Shown in pieces: positions 29,244 through 36,572 of a DNA stretch of 64,000 bases. The notes under the pieces were generated by a model. The model was not told the DNA's origin. It did not search any database and worked only from the letters and a program-made list of their open reading frames with translations. The position numbers and the translations under genes are program-made. Numbering within the stretch: position 1 is the stretch's first letter; every line of letters begins with the position of its first letter. The stretch is from Bordetella genomosp. 11 (lineage in GTDB: Bacteria > Pseudomonadota > Gammaproteobacteria > Burkholderiales > Burkholderiaceae_B): the NCBI RefSeq assembly GCF_002261215.1, contig NZ_NEVS01000001.1, forward strand, positions 558,001 through 622,000, written 5' to 3'.

Positions 29244-30087
29244 CCGTAACTTGCAGCCGTTCGTGCCCAAGCTCTCGGCTGATGATTTGTCGTGCTGCGG
29301 AATCCTGGGTTCGCTGTGTATCGCTCAACGTCCTGACGGGTGGTCCACCCGCTGCTGGTGCGGGCCACCCCGTCAGAGCCTCATAGCGGCTTTGCGCGTA
29401 CTGATGGCGAAGGCCATGCATATGACTCAGGCCCGCCGCCTTGCATTGTCCATCGTAGACGTGCCGTTGCTGGATGTAGGTCTTGTCTGCCGGGATCAAT
29501 GACCCTGTGCCCGCCAGGCGGTGTGCTGCGTGGAGCGCGTCGCGTTGCTCCGTCGTGGTGGTGGGCACAGTTCGCTCCCGACCGCCCTTGGTCCAAGATC
29601 CCTTGAGGGCGATGTGGTCGCCCCGATCCGCGTAACTGGGCTGGAACTTGATTGCCTCCTCCCGACGCAATCCGAATGCGGCGTGTAGCTGAAGGCTCAT
29701 GCGCACGTGGGCATCGGTGATTTGTTCAAGACCTGCGCCCAGTTCCTGGGCCTTGCTGATGTTGGTCATATAGCGGCGCTCGGGTACGCCAAGCTGTGTG
29801 TTGTCCGCCGACAGGATGCCGGCCTTGCCGATCCTTTCGGCCCACCAGCGCAGGTGGGAGAGCCGATTCTTGATGGTGCCTGGCGACAAGCCTTCTCTCT
29901 GCCATCGTTCCAGCAGCGCCTGGGCTTGCTTACTCTTGAGCGACGATGCCTTCATCTGCCGCAAACCGGCCTCGCGCAGTTGCCGCGCGGCCAGCGACAG
30001 CGAACGCATACGGTCGGCCGGTGTGTTGTAGCTACCGTCACGGTTGCGCCGGCAGAGCTGCCGCAGGGTATAGGTCAAGTCGTCCAT
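29224..30087 (-). CDS. Tyrosine recombinase, integrase-domain family of island elements
   Basis: A 287-residue site-specific recombinase of the small integrase-domain family found in integrative elements. The N-terminal half is a SAM-like DNA-binding domain (KSKQAQALLERWQREGLSPGT). The catalytic half has the first Arg in FGLRREEAIKF, HxxR in HGLRHQYA, and ELGHERLQVTAVYLGR with the nucleophile Tyr three codons from the end. The catalytic residues appear intact, unlike in the P4-type integrase at the left end. The start ATG (30085-30087) has GGGAGG upstream on the minus strand. The gene lies downstream of the replication protein gene and a structured non-coding stretch. Confidence 0.82.
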   Translation of the reverse strand: MDDLTYTLRQLCRRNRDGSYNTPADRMRSLSLAARQLREAGLRQMKASSLKSKQAQALLERWQREGLSPGTIKNRLSHLRWWAERIGKAGILSADNTQLGVPERRYMTNISKAQELGAGLEQITDAHVRMSLQLHAAFGLRREEAIKFQPSYADRGDHIALKGSWTKGGRERTVPTTTTEQRDALHAAHRLAGTGSLIPADKTYIQQRHVYDGQCKAAGLSHMHGLRHQYAQSRYEALTGWPAPAAGGPPVRTLSDTQRTQDSAARQIISRELGHERLQVTAVYLGR

Positions 30088-30147
30088 TTTGCAGCCTCCC
30101 AGTAAAGCGCCGTACTACGTTGCCCTGAAACTTAATGGTTAGTGTTG

Positions 30148-30545
30148 GTGCCAGCTCGCCAAGGCGAGATCCCGTGAGGGCAAGGGCATGGTGTTCAGGA
30201 GACACCAGAGCCTCGAATGAGGCGTCCGTCTTGCTCCCTGCTGGGAGCCCGGACGGAGGTACTACAAGACGAAAGTGATGTGAACGTGGACGAGTCCTCC
30301 TATGAAGTGAGTGGGATGAGAAATGCAGCGGCAACCCTGTGCGTTGCGCATAGGCAATTGCCGCGAAGGACAGCGCGCCAGGCGGCGCGATAGGGATGAG
30401 TTCAACAGACGAATAAGGCTCTGCCCTGGGTAGGGCCGGTATGCGGTCGGGGCCCGGGCATACCTGGGGTGGTTCCGCCCTGGCAGGCCAGAGCTTGCGG
30501 GAACCTGCGCTGTTGGGCATGCCGATGTACGAAGCCCATCGGTCT
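30148..30545. ncRNA. Strongly structured non-coding region, candidate ncRNA or intron fragment
   Basis: In the 600-base gap between the replication and recombinase genes, at least eight perfect or near-perfect hairpins follow each other: 30155-30168, 30189-30207, 30210-30223, 30223-30255 (two-tier stem), 30328-30364 (two-tier, 7 and 8 bp), 30423-30436, 30438-30464 and 30471-30505, plus 30522-30542. This density is far above ordinary intergenic sequence. No plausible protein is encoded. The plus-strand order, beginning with GTGCC and with nested stems, recalls the 5' domains of a group II intron, but no domain V hairpin or reverse transcriptase gene was found. The strand is undecided. Confidence 0.5.
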
Positions 30546-30643
30546 TGGCAACTGCCCGGTCAGTGTAGGGCGGTCATCATCATGTAGGCCGCACGCAATA
30601 GGAACTGGCTTTTGCCTGCATTGTTGGTGGTGTGGCGCGGGTC

Positions 30644-30664
30644 GTCACTGCGGAGTGCAGTGAC
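30644..30664. repeat. 8-bp hairpin near the end of the replication gene
   Basis: GTCACTGC, loop GGAGT, GCAGTGAC, 23 bases beyond the stop codon of the STY4528-family gene. No T-tract follows. It could mark the 3' end of that transcript. Confidence 0.5.
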
Positions 30665-30687
30665 AACCCATTTTGCGGCAGCATGTC

Positions 30688-31845
30688 CTACACAGGATGC
30701 GGCTGCCATCCCCTGGCCTGCATTGCCTGTGCCGCGATGTCCCCAGCGTTCGTCGGGGCATTCAGCATCTTGCGGATGTTGGCGATGTGCGCCAGGGCGG
30801 TTTCACGCGATGCCGGTGGCGCAGTCGGTTCTGGGCGGTGTTCGGTGCGTGGCACACCAGCAGGCCGATTTTCGACAGGCCGTGAGGCGGCAGATGTCTC
30901 CTTACGACCTGCCCACAAGCGGAACTCGCCCGCAAAGACGCGCTTCACCAAGGCGAAGAAGTAGGCCACGACATTGCGTACGGTGCCGCTCTGGCTGCGT
31001 GCCTGCAACTCGTCGAGCACTTCCTGGCGATGCTGCGGCGGCAGCCGCCGCAAGGCGGCCTGCACGTCTTTTTGCTGATCGGCCTGGGCATTGCTCAGGC
31101 AAGGCCGCAAGCTCACCGACTGCGATGCCGGATGGCCGTCGCCTTCGCGCGCGTGGTACGTACGTTCTTTTTTATACATATACGTCTTATACGCACTGCC
31201 CTGTTCAGCCGTCATGTGGCGAGCGTATCCGGTCTGTTGCGGAGCAAGCGTGCTGCCAGCGGAGTCGCCAGGCAATGGCAGTGAGTCGGCTGCCTCGCTA
31301 GCCTGCGACGGCGGCGTAGGGGGCAAATCATCGTCATCGTGGCGCTGATTGTGGCTCGCAATGGATGCGGCTTCAGGTGCCTGCGCCAGCGTTGCCTGAA
31401 TGTGGACGGCCACCCGATCCACCTGGTTGTTTTCGTGGCCGATGGAAGATTGCAGAAGCGCGGGCAGGCTGGCATCGAGCGTGCAGGCCTGTTGGAAGCT
31501 GAGGGCGCTTTCGTGAACCTGATACAGCTCGCTGAGCACATGACTGGTCAGAGGGTCGCGGTGCTGACCCACCAGACTGATCCACCCCGTCAGCCGAAGC
31601 ACGACGAGGACGCGCCAGGCGGTTTCGTATCCGGCCCGTTGCCCCAGCGGGGTAGAGGTGACATAGCGGCGCAACTGCCCCAGGTTTGCCAGCGGGCTGA
31701 TGCCCTCCGCAGAGCGCAGCATCCGCAGAACCTGCCAGCCATTGCGCTCCAATGGCGTGAGGCGCGCATCGAGCATGAGCGAGGCGGGCGTGGTGAACAG
31801 GGCATCTTGCCCCAGCGGGTTGTGATGGGTGTGGTGGTCTGCCAT
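30688..31845 (-). CDS. STY4528-family island replication protein
   Basis: A 385-residue protein resembling the STY4528 family of pathogenicity-island replication proteins. The N-terminal ~130 residues (LMLDARLTPLERNGWQVLRMLR, LGQLRRYVTSTPLGQRAGYETAWRVLVVLRLTGWISLV) look like winged-helix DNA-binding units. A long low-complexity linker follows, with a Lys/Tyr-rich patch (AYKTYMYKKERTYHAREG), and a C-terminal helical part. The ATG at 31843-31845 begins the family-like N-terminus; an upstream in-frame extension is not family-like. It probably initiates replication of the excised element or controls copy number. It lies at the right end of the island, facing the recombinase gene. Confidence 0.75.
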   Translation of the reverse strand: MADHHTHHNPLGQDALFTTPASLMLDARLTPLERNGWQVLRMLRSAEGISPLANLGQLRRYVTSTPLGQRAGYETAWRVLVVLRLTGWISLVGQHRDPLTSHVLSELYQVHESALSFQQACTLDASLPALLQSSIGHENNQVDRVAVHIQATLAQAPEAASIASHNQRHDDDDLPPTPPSQASEAADSLPLPGDSAGSTLAPQQTGYARHMTAEQGSAYKTYMYKKERTYHAREGDGHPASQSVSLRPCLSNAQADQQKDVQAALRRLPPQHRQEVLDELQARSQSGTVRNVVAYFFALVKRVFAGEFRLWAGRKETSAASRPVENRPAGVPRTEHRPEPTAPPASRETALAHIANIRKMLNAPTNAGDIAAQAMQARGWQPHPV

Positions 31846-32000
31846 GAGAGTTCTCCGAGGTCTGGGCCTCAGCGGCCCGTTCCCCTGCATCTCATCGCGT
31901 ACCGTTCCATGCGTCAGCCAACAATGCGGTTTGCGCCGTACCCGTTTTATCCGGCAGGCGCAGCGCTGGCATCGCCATCTAGACTGATTTATCATCCTGA

Positions 32001-32028
32001 TACCCCTTGGGGGTACAACTGGGGGTAC
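32001..32028 (+). repeat. GGGGGTAC repeats at the right island end
   Basis: GGGGGTAC at 32009-32016 and 32021-32028, spaced 12 bases as in the first left-end pair. The first copy also forms an inverted repeat TACCCC-TTG-GGGGTA (32001-32015). With the left-end copies these look like arm sites for the integrase. The rest of the 31846-32121 stretch shows no gene. Confidence 0.6.
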
Positions 32029-32121
32029 TTTCAGCGATTCCCGCAAAGGCGGTGGCCCGATTTCCCCGCGAAACCTAGCATTCACGGCCCTTTGCCGACC
32101 GATCAATATTTAAACGTGCGA

Positions 32122-32136
32122 TCAACGTCTGACGAT
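32122..32136. other. Right attachment repeat (attR)
   Basis: TCAACGTCTGACGAT, differing from the ychF copy at one base. Immediately to its right starts sequence with flanking-chromosome composition and an 11-bp hairpin that fits a displaced ychF transcript end. Confidence 0.72.
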
Positions 32137-32147
32137 CCGATGCCGTC

Positions 32148-32179
32148 CTTCCCCGGCGTTGCACGGCTCGCCGGGGAAG
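32148..32179 (+). terminator. Displaced hairpin, probably the original ychF transcript end
   Basis: CTTCCCCGGCG, a 10-base loop, then CGCCGGGGAAG: a perfect 11-bp stem beginning 12 bases after the right attachment repeat. Without the island it would lie about 15-20 bases after the ychF stop. It lacks a T-tract, so termination is likely but not certain. Confidence 0.55.
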
Positions 32180-32263
32180 CGTCGAGCCCGTCGCCACCTA
32201 TGGATGGCGACGTTGTAAGCGCCAACGAGCACGTTCATACAGAACGTCACTAGCCACGCAGAC

Positions 32264-33193
32264 ATGACGAAGACCCGGGCAACGCTGATCGGCCTTATCG
32301 CGGTGGTCCTGTGGAGCTCCATCGTCGCGTTGCTACGTGGCGTGGCCGAGGCCATGGGGCCGTCCGCGGGGGCGGCGCTGATCTTTACGGTGGGTTCCAT
32401 CCTGCTGCGCCTGACGGTAGGCATCCCGCCACGTCGGGCATCGCCGCGCGCCTATCTGTTCGCCGGCGGTTTGTCCTTCGTTGCCTACGAGCTGTGCCTG
32501 GCGCTTTCCCTGGGGTATGCGACCAGCAGCCGCCAGGCCATTGAAGTCAGCCTGGTCAATTACCTGTGGCCGAGCCTGACGATTCTTTTCGCCGTCGCAT
32601 TCAACAAGCAGAAATCCACGGTGTGGATCGTTCCCGGCGTGCTGCTGGCCTTCATGGGCGTGTGGTGGGCGCAGGGTGGCGCCCAGGGACTGGGCCTCGC
32701 CGCCACGATGGCGAATATCCGCGGCAATCCTCTCAGCTACGGCCTGGCGTTCGCGGGCGCGCTGATCTGGGCCACCTATTGCACGGTGACGGCGAGGATG
32801 GCGAATGGGGCGAGCCAGGTGACGCTGTTCTTCGCGCTGACGGCGCTGGCGTTCTGGATCAAGTTCCTGGTGGGCGGCGATACCGTCATGCACCTGGACT
32901 GGAGCGTGGCGGTGCAGATCGTGTTGGCTGGCGCCGCGATGGGCTTTGGCTATGCAGCCTGGAACTTCGGCATCCTGCACGGGAATATCGCGGTGCTGGC
33001 CGTGGCGTCGTATTTCATCCCGATCTTTTCCTCCGCGCTGGCGGCGGTGCTGCTGTCGGCGCCGTTGGCGGCGGGATACTGGAACGGCGCGGCGATGGTG
33101 TGCGCCGGTTCGTTGATGTGCTGGTGGGCGACGCGGTCGCGATCCCGGCATCGACGAACCGGCAGTGTCGAACGAACCGGCAGTGGCGGCTAA
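32264..33193 (+). CDS. yddG: YddG-like aromatic amino acid exporter (DMT/EamA)
   Basis: A 309-residue inner-membrane transporter with about ten hydrophobic helices in two EamA repeats. The N-terminus (ATLIGLIAVVLWSSIVALLRGVAEAMGP) and the SFVAYELCLALSLGYA segment match the YddG group, which exports aromatic amino acids and related compounds. The C-terminus after the last helix is a Ser/Arg/Gly-rich tail. It is the first gene to the right of the island. Its stop overlaps the stop of the convergent TctA-like gene by a few bases. Substrate is inferred from family only. Confidence 0.85.
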   Translation: MTKTRATLIGLIAVVLWSSIVALLRGVAEAMGPSAGAALIFTVGSILLRLTVGIPPRRASPRAYLFAGGLSFVAYELCLALSLGYATSSRQAIEVSLVNYLWPSLTILFAVAFNKQKSTVWIVPGVLLAFMGVWWAQGGAQGLGLAATMANIRGNPLSYGLAFAGALIWATYCTVTARMANGASQVTLFFALTALAFWIKFLVGGDTVMHLDWSVAVQIVLAGAAMGFGYAAWNFGILHGNIAVLAVASYFIPIFSSALAAVLLSAPLAAGYWNGAAMVCAGSLMCWWATRSRSRHRRTGSVERTGSGG

Positions 33194-34578
33194 GTAATCA
33201 ACTTGACCAGAGCGGGCACTGTCAGTACCGCTGTGTAATAGCCCATGAACTGGACACCTGTGTTGAACGCGAAGGCGCGGGAAAGCAGGCCGCCCAGCAG
33301 CCCCATCGTCAGGATGACCAGCAGGCCCAGGAGCTGTCCTTCCCAGACGCTGATCACCACGATCAGGCCGACGAAGGTTGCGATGATGGCCTCGTGGCTG
33401 ACCTTGCGGGATACGAACAGCGCGGCGCGCCGGGCGTAGTTCATCGCGAAGGGATAGGAGACGAGGGAGGCAATGATGACGGCCAGCATGCCGTATCCCA
33501 GGAACTCCCAATGGTTCATCAGGTTGTGCAGGTTTTGCGTTTGGCCGGTCGCGCTGTCCACGGTGAAGCGCGGCGGCGCGTTGAACAGCGGTGCCGCCGG
33601 TCCGGCCGCGACCGGGCTTAGCGGCAGGCCGAATGCGATCAGGGGAATCAGCGCTTCGGCGATGTAGGTGGCTTCCGTGACGCCGTTGCGCGCGCTCAGT
33701 ACCGTCGTCAGCCGGTGATACGCGTGCCGGACGCGCGAGCCCACCATTTCGCCCATCACCACGGTCATCGCGACCGGGCTGAAGACGAAGGTGGCGCTGG
33801 AGATGGCCGCCGTGGCCAGCGTCCAGCGGGTCTGGGTGCGATCCAGGACCTTGAAGGGGTTGGGGAAGTAGCCGGACCAGCCCTTTACATCGGGCGCGAG
33901 CGATAGCGAGCGTACCTGCTCGCGAGCCATCCGCTTGCGGCCCTGCGGCGACATGACGGCGAACAGGTCGGCGATCAACGGGCCGATGGCGATGCCAAGG
34001 AAATAGCTGACGCTGAGTTTGACGCCGTACTTGGCGGTCAGGCTTTGCAGGGCGATGATGACCATCACGAAAGGCACCAGCAGGGCCACCGAGGCCCAGC
34101 GGCCGGCGGAGAAGTAGGCGATCAGTACGGCGGCGGCCAGGAAGATCCAGGGCGCCGATCGCGTGATGGCCGGGCCGAAGGGCGCGAGCAGGACGGCGAA
34201 CAGGACCGCGAGCGGGACGGCGACGAAGGCGGCGATGATGCCGCCGGAGATCATCTTGCGCAGGGCGATATGCGGCACGCCGAGTTTGCGCAGCATGTTG
34301 GCGTCCTGCAGCAGCGGTGTCGCCATGGTGTCGCCCGGAATGCCCAGCAGCGCCGTCGGCACGGCGTGGGTCATGTGCTTGGCCACCGCGCCCGCCAGGA
34401 AGAACGTGAAGACGCCGGCGGGCGGGACGCCCAGCAAGGCCACGAGCAGGGTCAGGGGCGCGATGGTGGTGGTTTCGTCGGTGCCGGAGATCAATCCGAT
34501 GGCGGCGAAGACCACCGCGCCGACCAGGCCCATCGCGGCCGCTGCCAGGATCTGGTTGAACAATGCGGGGTCGCTCAT
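33190..34578 (-). CDS. TctA-like large permease (tripartite tricarboxylate type)
   Basis: A 462-residue membrane protein with about a dozen hydrophobic helices. It is related to the large TctA permease of tripartite tricarboxylate transporters, but divergent: the canonical N-terminal glycine-rich signature is replaced by GLVGAVVFAAIGLISGTDETT. Features such as TALLGIPGDTMATPLLQDANMLRKLG still recall the family. It overlaps the small membrane protein gene by four bases (ATGA) and is the last gene of the HMG-CoA reductase operon. No periplasmic Bug receptor is encoded in this operon. Mevalonate or a related acid is the likely cargo, from context only. Confidence 0.7.
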   Translation of the reverse strand: MSDPALFNQILAAAAMGLVGAVVFAAIGLISGTDETTTIAPLTLLVALLGVPPAGVFTFFLAGAVAKHMTHAVPTALLGIPGDTMATPLLQDANMLRKLGVPHIALRKMISGGIIAAFVAVPLAVLFAVLLAPFGPAITRSAPWIFLAAAVLIAYFSAGRWASVALLVPFVMVIIALQSLTAKYGVKLSVSYFLGIAIGPLIADLFAVMSPQGRKRMAREQVRSLSLAPDVKGWSGYFPNPFKVLDRTQTRWTLATAAISSATFVFSPVAMTVVMGEMVGSRVRHAYHRLTTVLSARNGVTEATYIAEALIPLIAFGLPLSPVAAGPAAPLFNAPPRFTVDSATGQTQNLHNLMNHWEFLGYGMLAVIIASLVSYPFAMNYARRAALFVSRKVSHEAIIATFVGLIVVISVWEGQLLGLLVILTMGLLGGLLSRAFAFNTGVQFMGYYTAVLTVPALVKLIT

Positions 34579-35069
34579 GCCAGCGCCTCCTTTGCGCGCG
34601 CCGTGCGCGGGGTTCTTGTCTCTACTTGTCCGGCGAAGAATTCTTGCAGTCCCAGCTCGCGCAGTTCCTGCAAGGCCGCAGGGGGCAGGTCATCCAGGGT
34701 GCCGAGTCCGCCGGGCTCGTTGGCCAGTTCGGCCAGCACTTCCTCGCGCCATGCGGGGTCGGCCAGCGAGGTGTCCTCGACCACTTCGCGCTTGGGCGGG
34801 AACAGTCGCGCGCACACCACGCCCGCGATCACGCTGCCCGCCAGGCCGGCGAGCATGGCATAGGCGTGGGCCAGCTCCACGGACGATGCCAGGCCGCGCA
34901 GCCAGTGCCCGGCCGCGACGAAAGCGGCCACGCTGATGGCGACGCCGATGACGATGGACCAGGCCAGGTGGCGCAGGTCGACGGTATCGCTCCATACTTC
35001 GGCAAGCCGCCACGCAGGGTCGCGGGGCGGTCCGGCATGCTGCCCGGACGGGATGGGGTCCATGCTCAT
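34575..35069 (-). CDS. Small membrane protein, probable TctB-like partner
   Basis: A 164-residue protein with only two clear membrane helices (LAWSIVIGVAISVAAFVAAG and AYAMLAGLAGSVIAGVVCARLF), then a soluble C-terminal part of about 70 residues. Typical TctB subunits have four helices, so this is not a standard one. Position and four-base overlap with the TctA-like permease argue for a partner subunit. The ATG at 35067-35069 has GGAGGAGA upstream and is preferred over a longer frame. The C-terminal tail has no recognised motif. Confidence 0.7.
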   Translation of the reverse strand: MSMDPIPSGQHAGPPRDPAWRLAEVWSDTVDLRHLAWSIVIGVAISVAAFVAAGHWLRGLASSVELAHAYAMLAGLAGSVIAGVVCARLFPPKREVVEDTSLADPAWREEVLAELANEPGGLGTLDDLPPAALQELRELGLQEFFAGQVETRTPRTARAKEALA

Positions 35070-35160
35070 GGTTGTCTCCTCCTTCTGGTTGCGGCCGGCG
35101 CGGGCGGCGAGCCCGGTGCCGGTCGTCATTCTTCTACTGTGATGGCGGTCGCCGCCGATA

Positions 35161-36447
35161 CTACCCGTGCTCCCGCAGTGCTTTCAGCAAGGCCATGGCG
35201 CGGTCCGTGCGCACGTCTTTTTCTTCGGCCATGCGCCGTGCGATGGTGTCGACTTCCTTGCCGGTCGCGCCCGCCGTCAGCGCGATATTGCGCGCATGCA
35301 GCGCCATGTGGCCGCGCTGTATGCCTTCCGTCGCCAACGCGCGCAGGGCGCCCAGGTTCTGCGCCAGGCCGACGGCGACCGCGATTTCCGCGAGTTCCTG
35401 CGCCGAGCGCACGCCCAGGATCTTCAAGGCCACCCGCGCCAGCGGATGGGTCTTGGTGGCGCCGCCGACCAGCCCCATGGCCATCGGCATCTCGATCGAG
35501 CCGACCAGCGCGCCCGACGCGTCCTTCTCCCATGCGGTGAGGGAGGTATAGCGGCCCGTCCGCGCGGCATAGGCATGCGCGCCGGCTTCGATCGCGCGCC
35601 AGTCGTTGCCGGTGGCGACGACGACGGGGTCGATGCCGTTCATGATGCCCTTGTTGTGGGTGGCGGCGCGATAAGGGTCGACGGCGGCGAACGCCCACGC
35701 ATCGAGGATGCCTTCGATGATTTCCTCGCCGCCGCGTTCCCGGGTGGCCAGCGCTTGCGGCGTCAGCCTGACCCGCGCCCGCGCGAGCCGCAGGTCCGCC
35801 AGATTGGACAGGATGCGCAGCCGCACCGAGCCGCCGGTGATTTCCTCGACCAGCGGCGCGACGGCCTCGGCCATGGTGTTGACGGTGTTGGCGCCCATGG
35901 CATCGCGCACGTCCACGATCAGATGGACCACGGCCATCGGGCCGCGCGGCGTATCCGCGAAGATGTGGATTTCGATGTCGCGGCAGCCGCCGCCCAGTTC
36001 GACCAGCAGCTTGTCGCGGCTATTCGCCAGCGCGAGGATACGGTCTTTGGCCCGCAGCAGGGCAAGGCGCGCGCCTTGCGGGTCGGTCAGGCCGAGGATC
36101 TGTATCTGGGCCCGCATCACGGGGTCGGTACTGGAGGTCTCGAAGCCGCCGCATTCGCGCGCCAGCTTGGCCATATAGGACGCCGCGGCGACGACCGAGG
36201 GTTCCTCGACCGCCATGGGCACCAGCACATCCCGGCCGTTCACCTGGAAATTGGCGGCGACGCCCATCGGCAGCTCGAACGTGCCGATGACGTTCTCGAT
36301 CATGCCGTCGGCGCGATCCAGCGCCAGGGCGCCGGGGCTGGCCAGGGCAGTTCTTTCCTCATCGTTCAGATCGACGGCGCGCACGATGGCCTCCAGCCGC
36401 TCGGGCGGGGACAGGGCGCGGAAATTGGAGAGGCGCGAATCGACCAC
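35161..36447 (-). CDS. mvaA: HMG-CoA reductase, degradative (class II)
   Basis: Class II bacterial enzyme; in mevalonate-using bacteria it oxidises mevalonate to HMG-CoA for breakdown. It has 428 residues, as in the Pseudomonas mevalonii enzyme. Recognisable are [17 protein letters not shown] (catalytic Glu), the NADH-binding [25 protein letters not shown] (catalytic Lys), and the mobile C-terminal flap with the catalytic His ([12 protein letters not shown]). The start is GTG with AGGGAG upstream. The transport genes follow on the same strand; the MocR regulator diverges. HMG-CoA lyase is not in the window. Confidence 0.92.
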   Translation of the reverse strand: MVDSRLSNFRALSPPERLEAIVRAVDLNDEERTALASPGALALDRADGMIENVIGTFELPMGVAANFQVNGRDVLVPMAVEEPSVVAAASYMAKLARECGGFETSSTDPVMRAQIQILGLTDPQGARLALLRAKDRILALANSRDKLLVELGGGCRDIEIHIFADTPRGPMAVVHLIVDVRDAMGANTVNTMAEAVAPLVEEITGGSVRLRILSNLADLRLARARVRLTPQALATRERGGEEIIEGILDAWAFAAVDPYRAATHNKGIMNGIDPVVVATGNDWRAIEAGAHAYAARTGRYTSLTAWEKDASGALVGSIEMPMAMGLVGGATKTHPLARVALKILGVRSAQELAEIAVAVGLAQNLGALRALATEGIQRGHMALHARNIALTAGATGKEVDTIARRMAEEKDVRTDRAMALLKALREHG

Positions 36448-36489
36448 GATGAATGGCTCCCTATGAGAATCAACGGGTCGATGCTAGGT

Positions 36490-36519
36490 AAACTGTACCG
36501 CCATTGACAGGTACAGTTT
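36490..36519. promoter_or_regulatory. Perfect inverted repeat between mvaA and the MocR gene
   Basis: AAACTGTACC, a 10-base spacer, then GGTACAGTTT. A third related half-site, AACAGTACC (36525-36533), lies just downstream. The element sits between the two divergent starts, as expected for a regulator controlling both. MocR-type regulators commonly bind such paired half-sites. Confidence 0.75.
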
Positions 36520-36572
36520 GGGCCAACAGTACCATCGCACTGCACCAATTTCGAAGGAGGGCAGCGGCCATC

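Larger units (their letters stand above)
13869..32136. mobile_element. Integrated genomic island at the 3' end of ychF
   Basis: About 18.3 kb bounded by TCAATGTCTGACGAT (13869-13883) and TCAACGTCTGACGAT (32122-32136). The left end carries a P4-type integrase facing inwards. The right end carries a replication protein and a second recombinase on the opposite strand. Five GGGGGTA(C/G) repeats lie just inside the ends. Cargo is a Fic protein and a six-gene helicase/SIR2/HerA/type III restriction block. Base composition is visibly lower in G+C than the flanks. No conjugation, relaxase or coupling-protein genes are present, so it is at best mobilisable or is a reduced relative of a larger integrative element. 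The integrase frameshift suggests it may be fixed in place. Confidence 0.82.

Noticed and set aside
30280..30330. Possible hammerhead ribozyme (GACGAGTCC, GAAA-like pieces)
   Set aside because: The CTGANGA core and matching three-stem arrangement are not present.
30038..30520. A 160-codon minus-strand frame in the structured non-coding region
   Set aside because: It runs through the hairpin array and into the recombinase start; it is Pro/Arg/Ser-rich with no recognised motif. The RNA-structure reading explains the region better.
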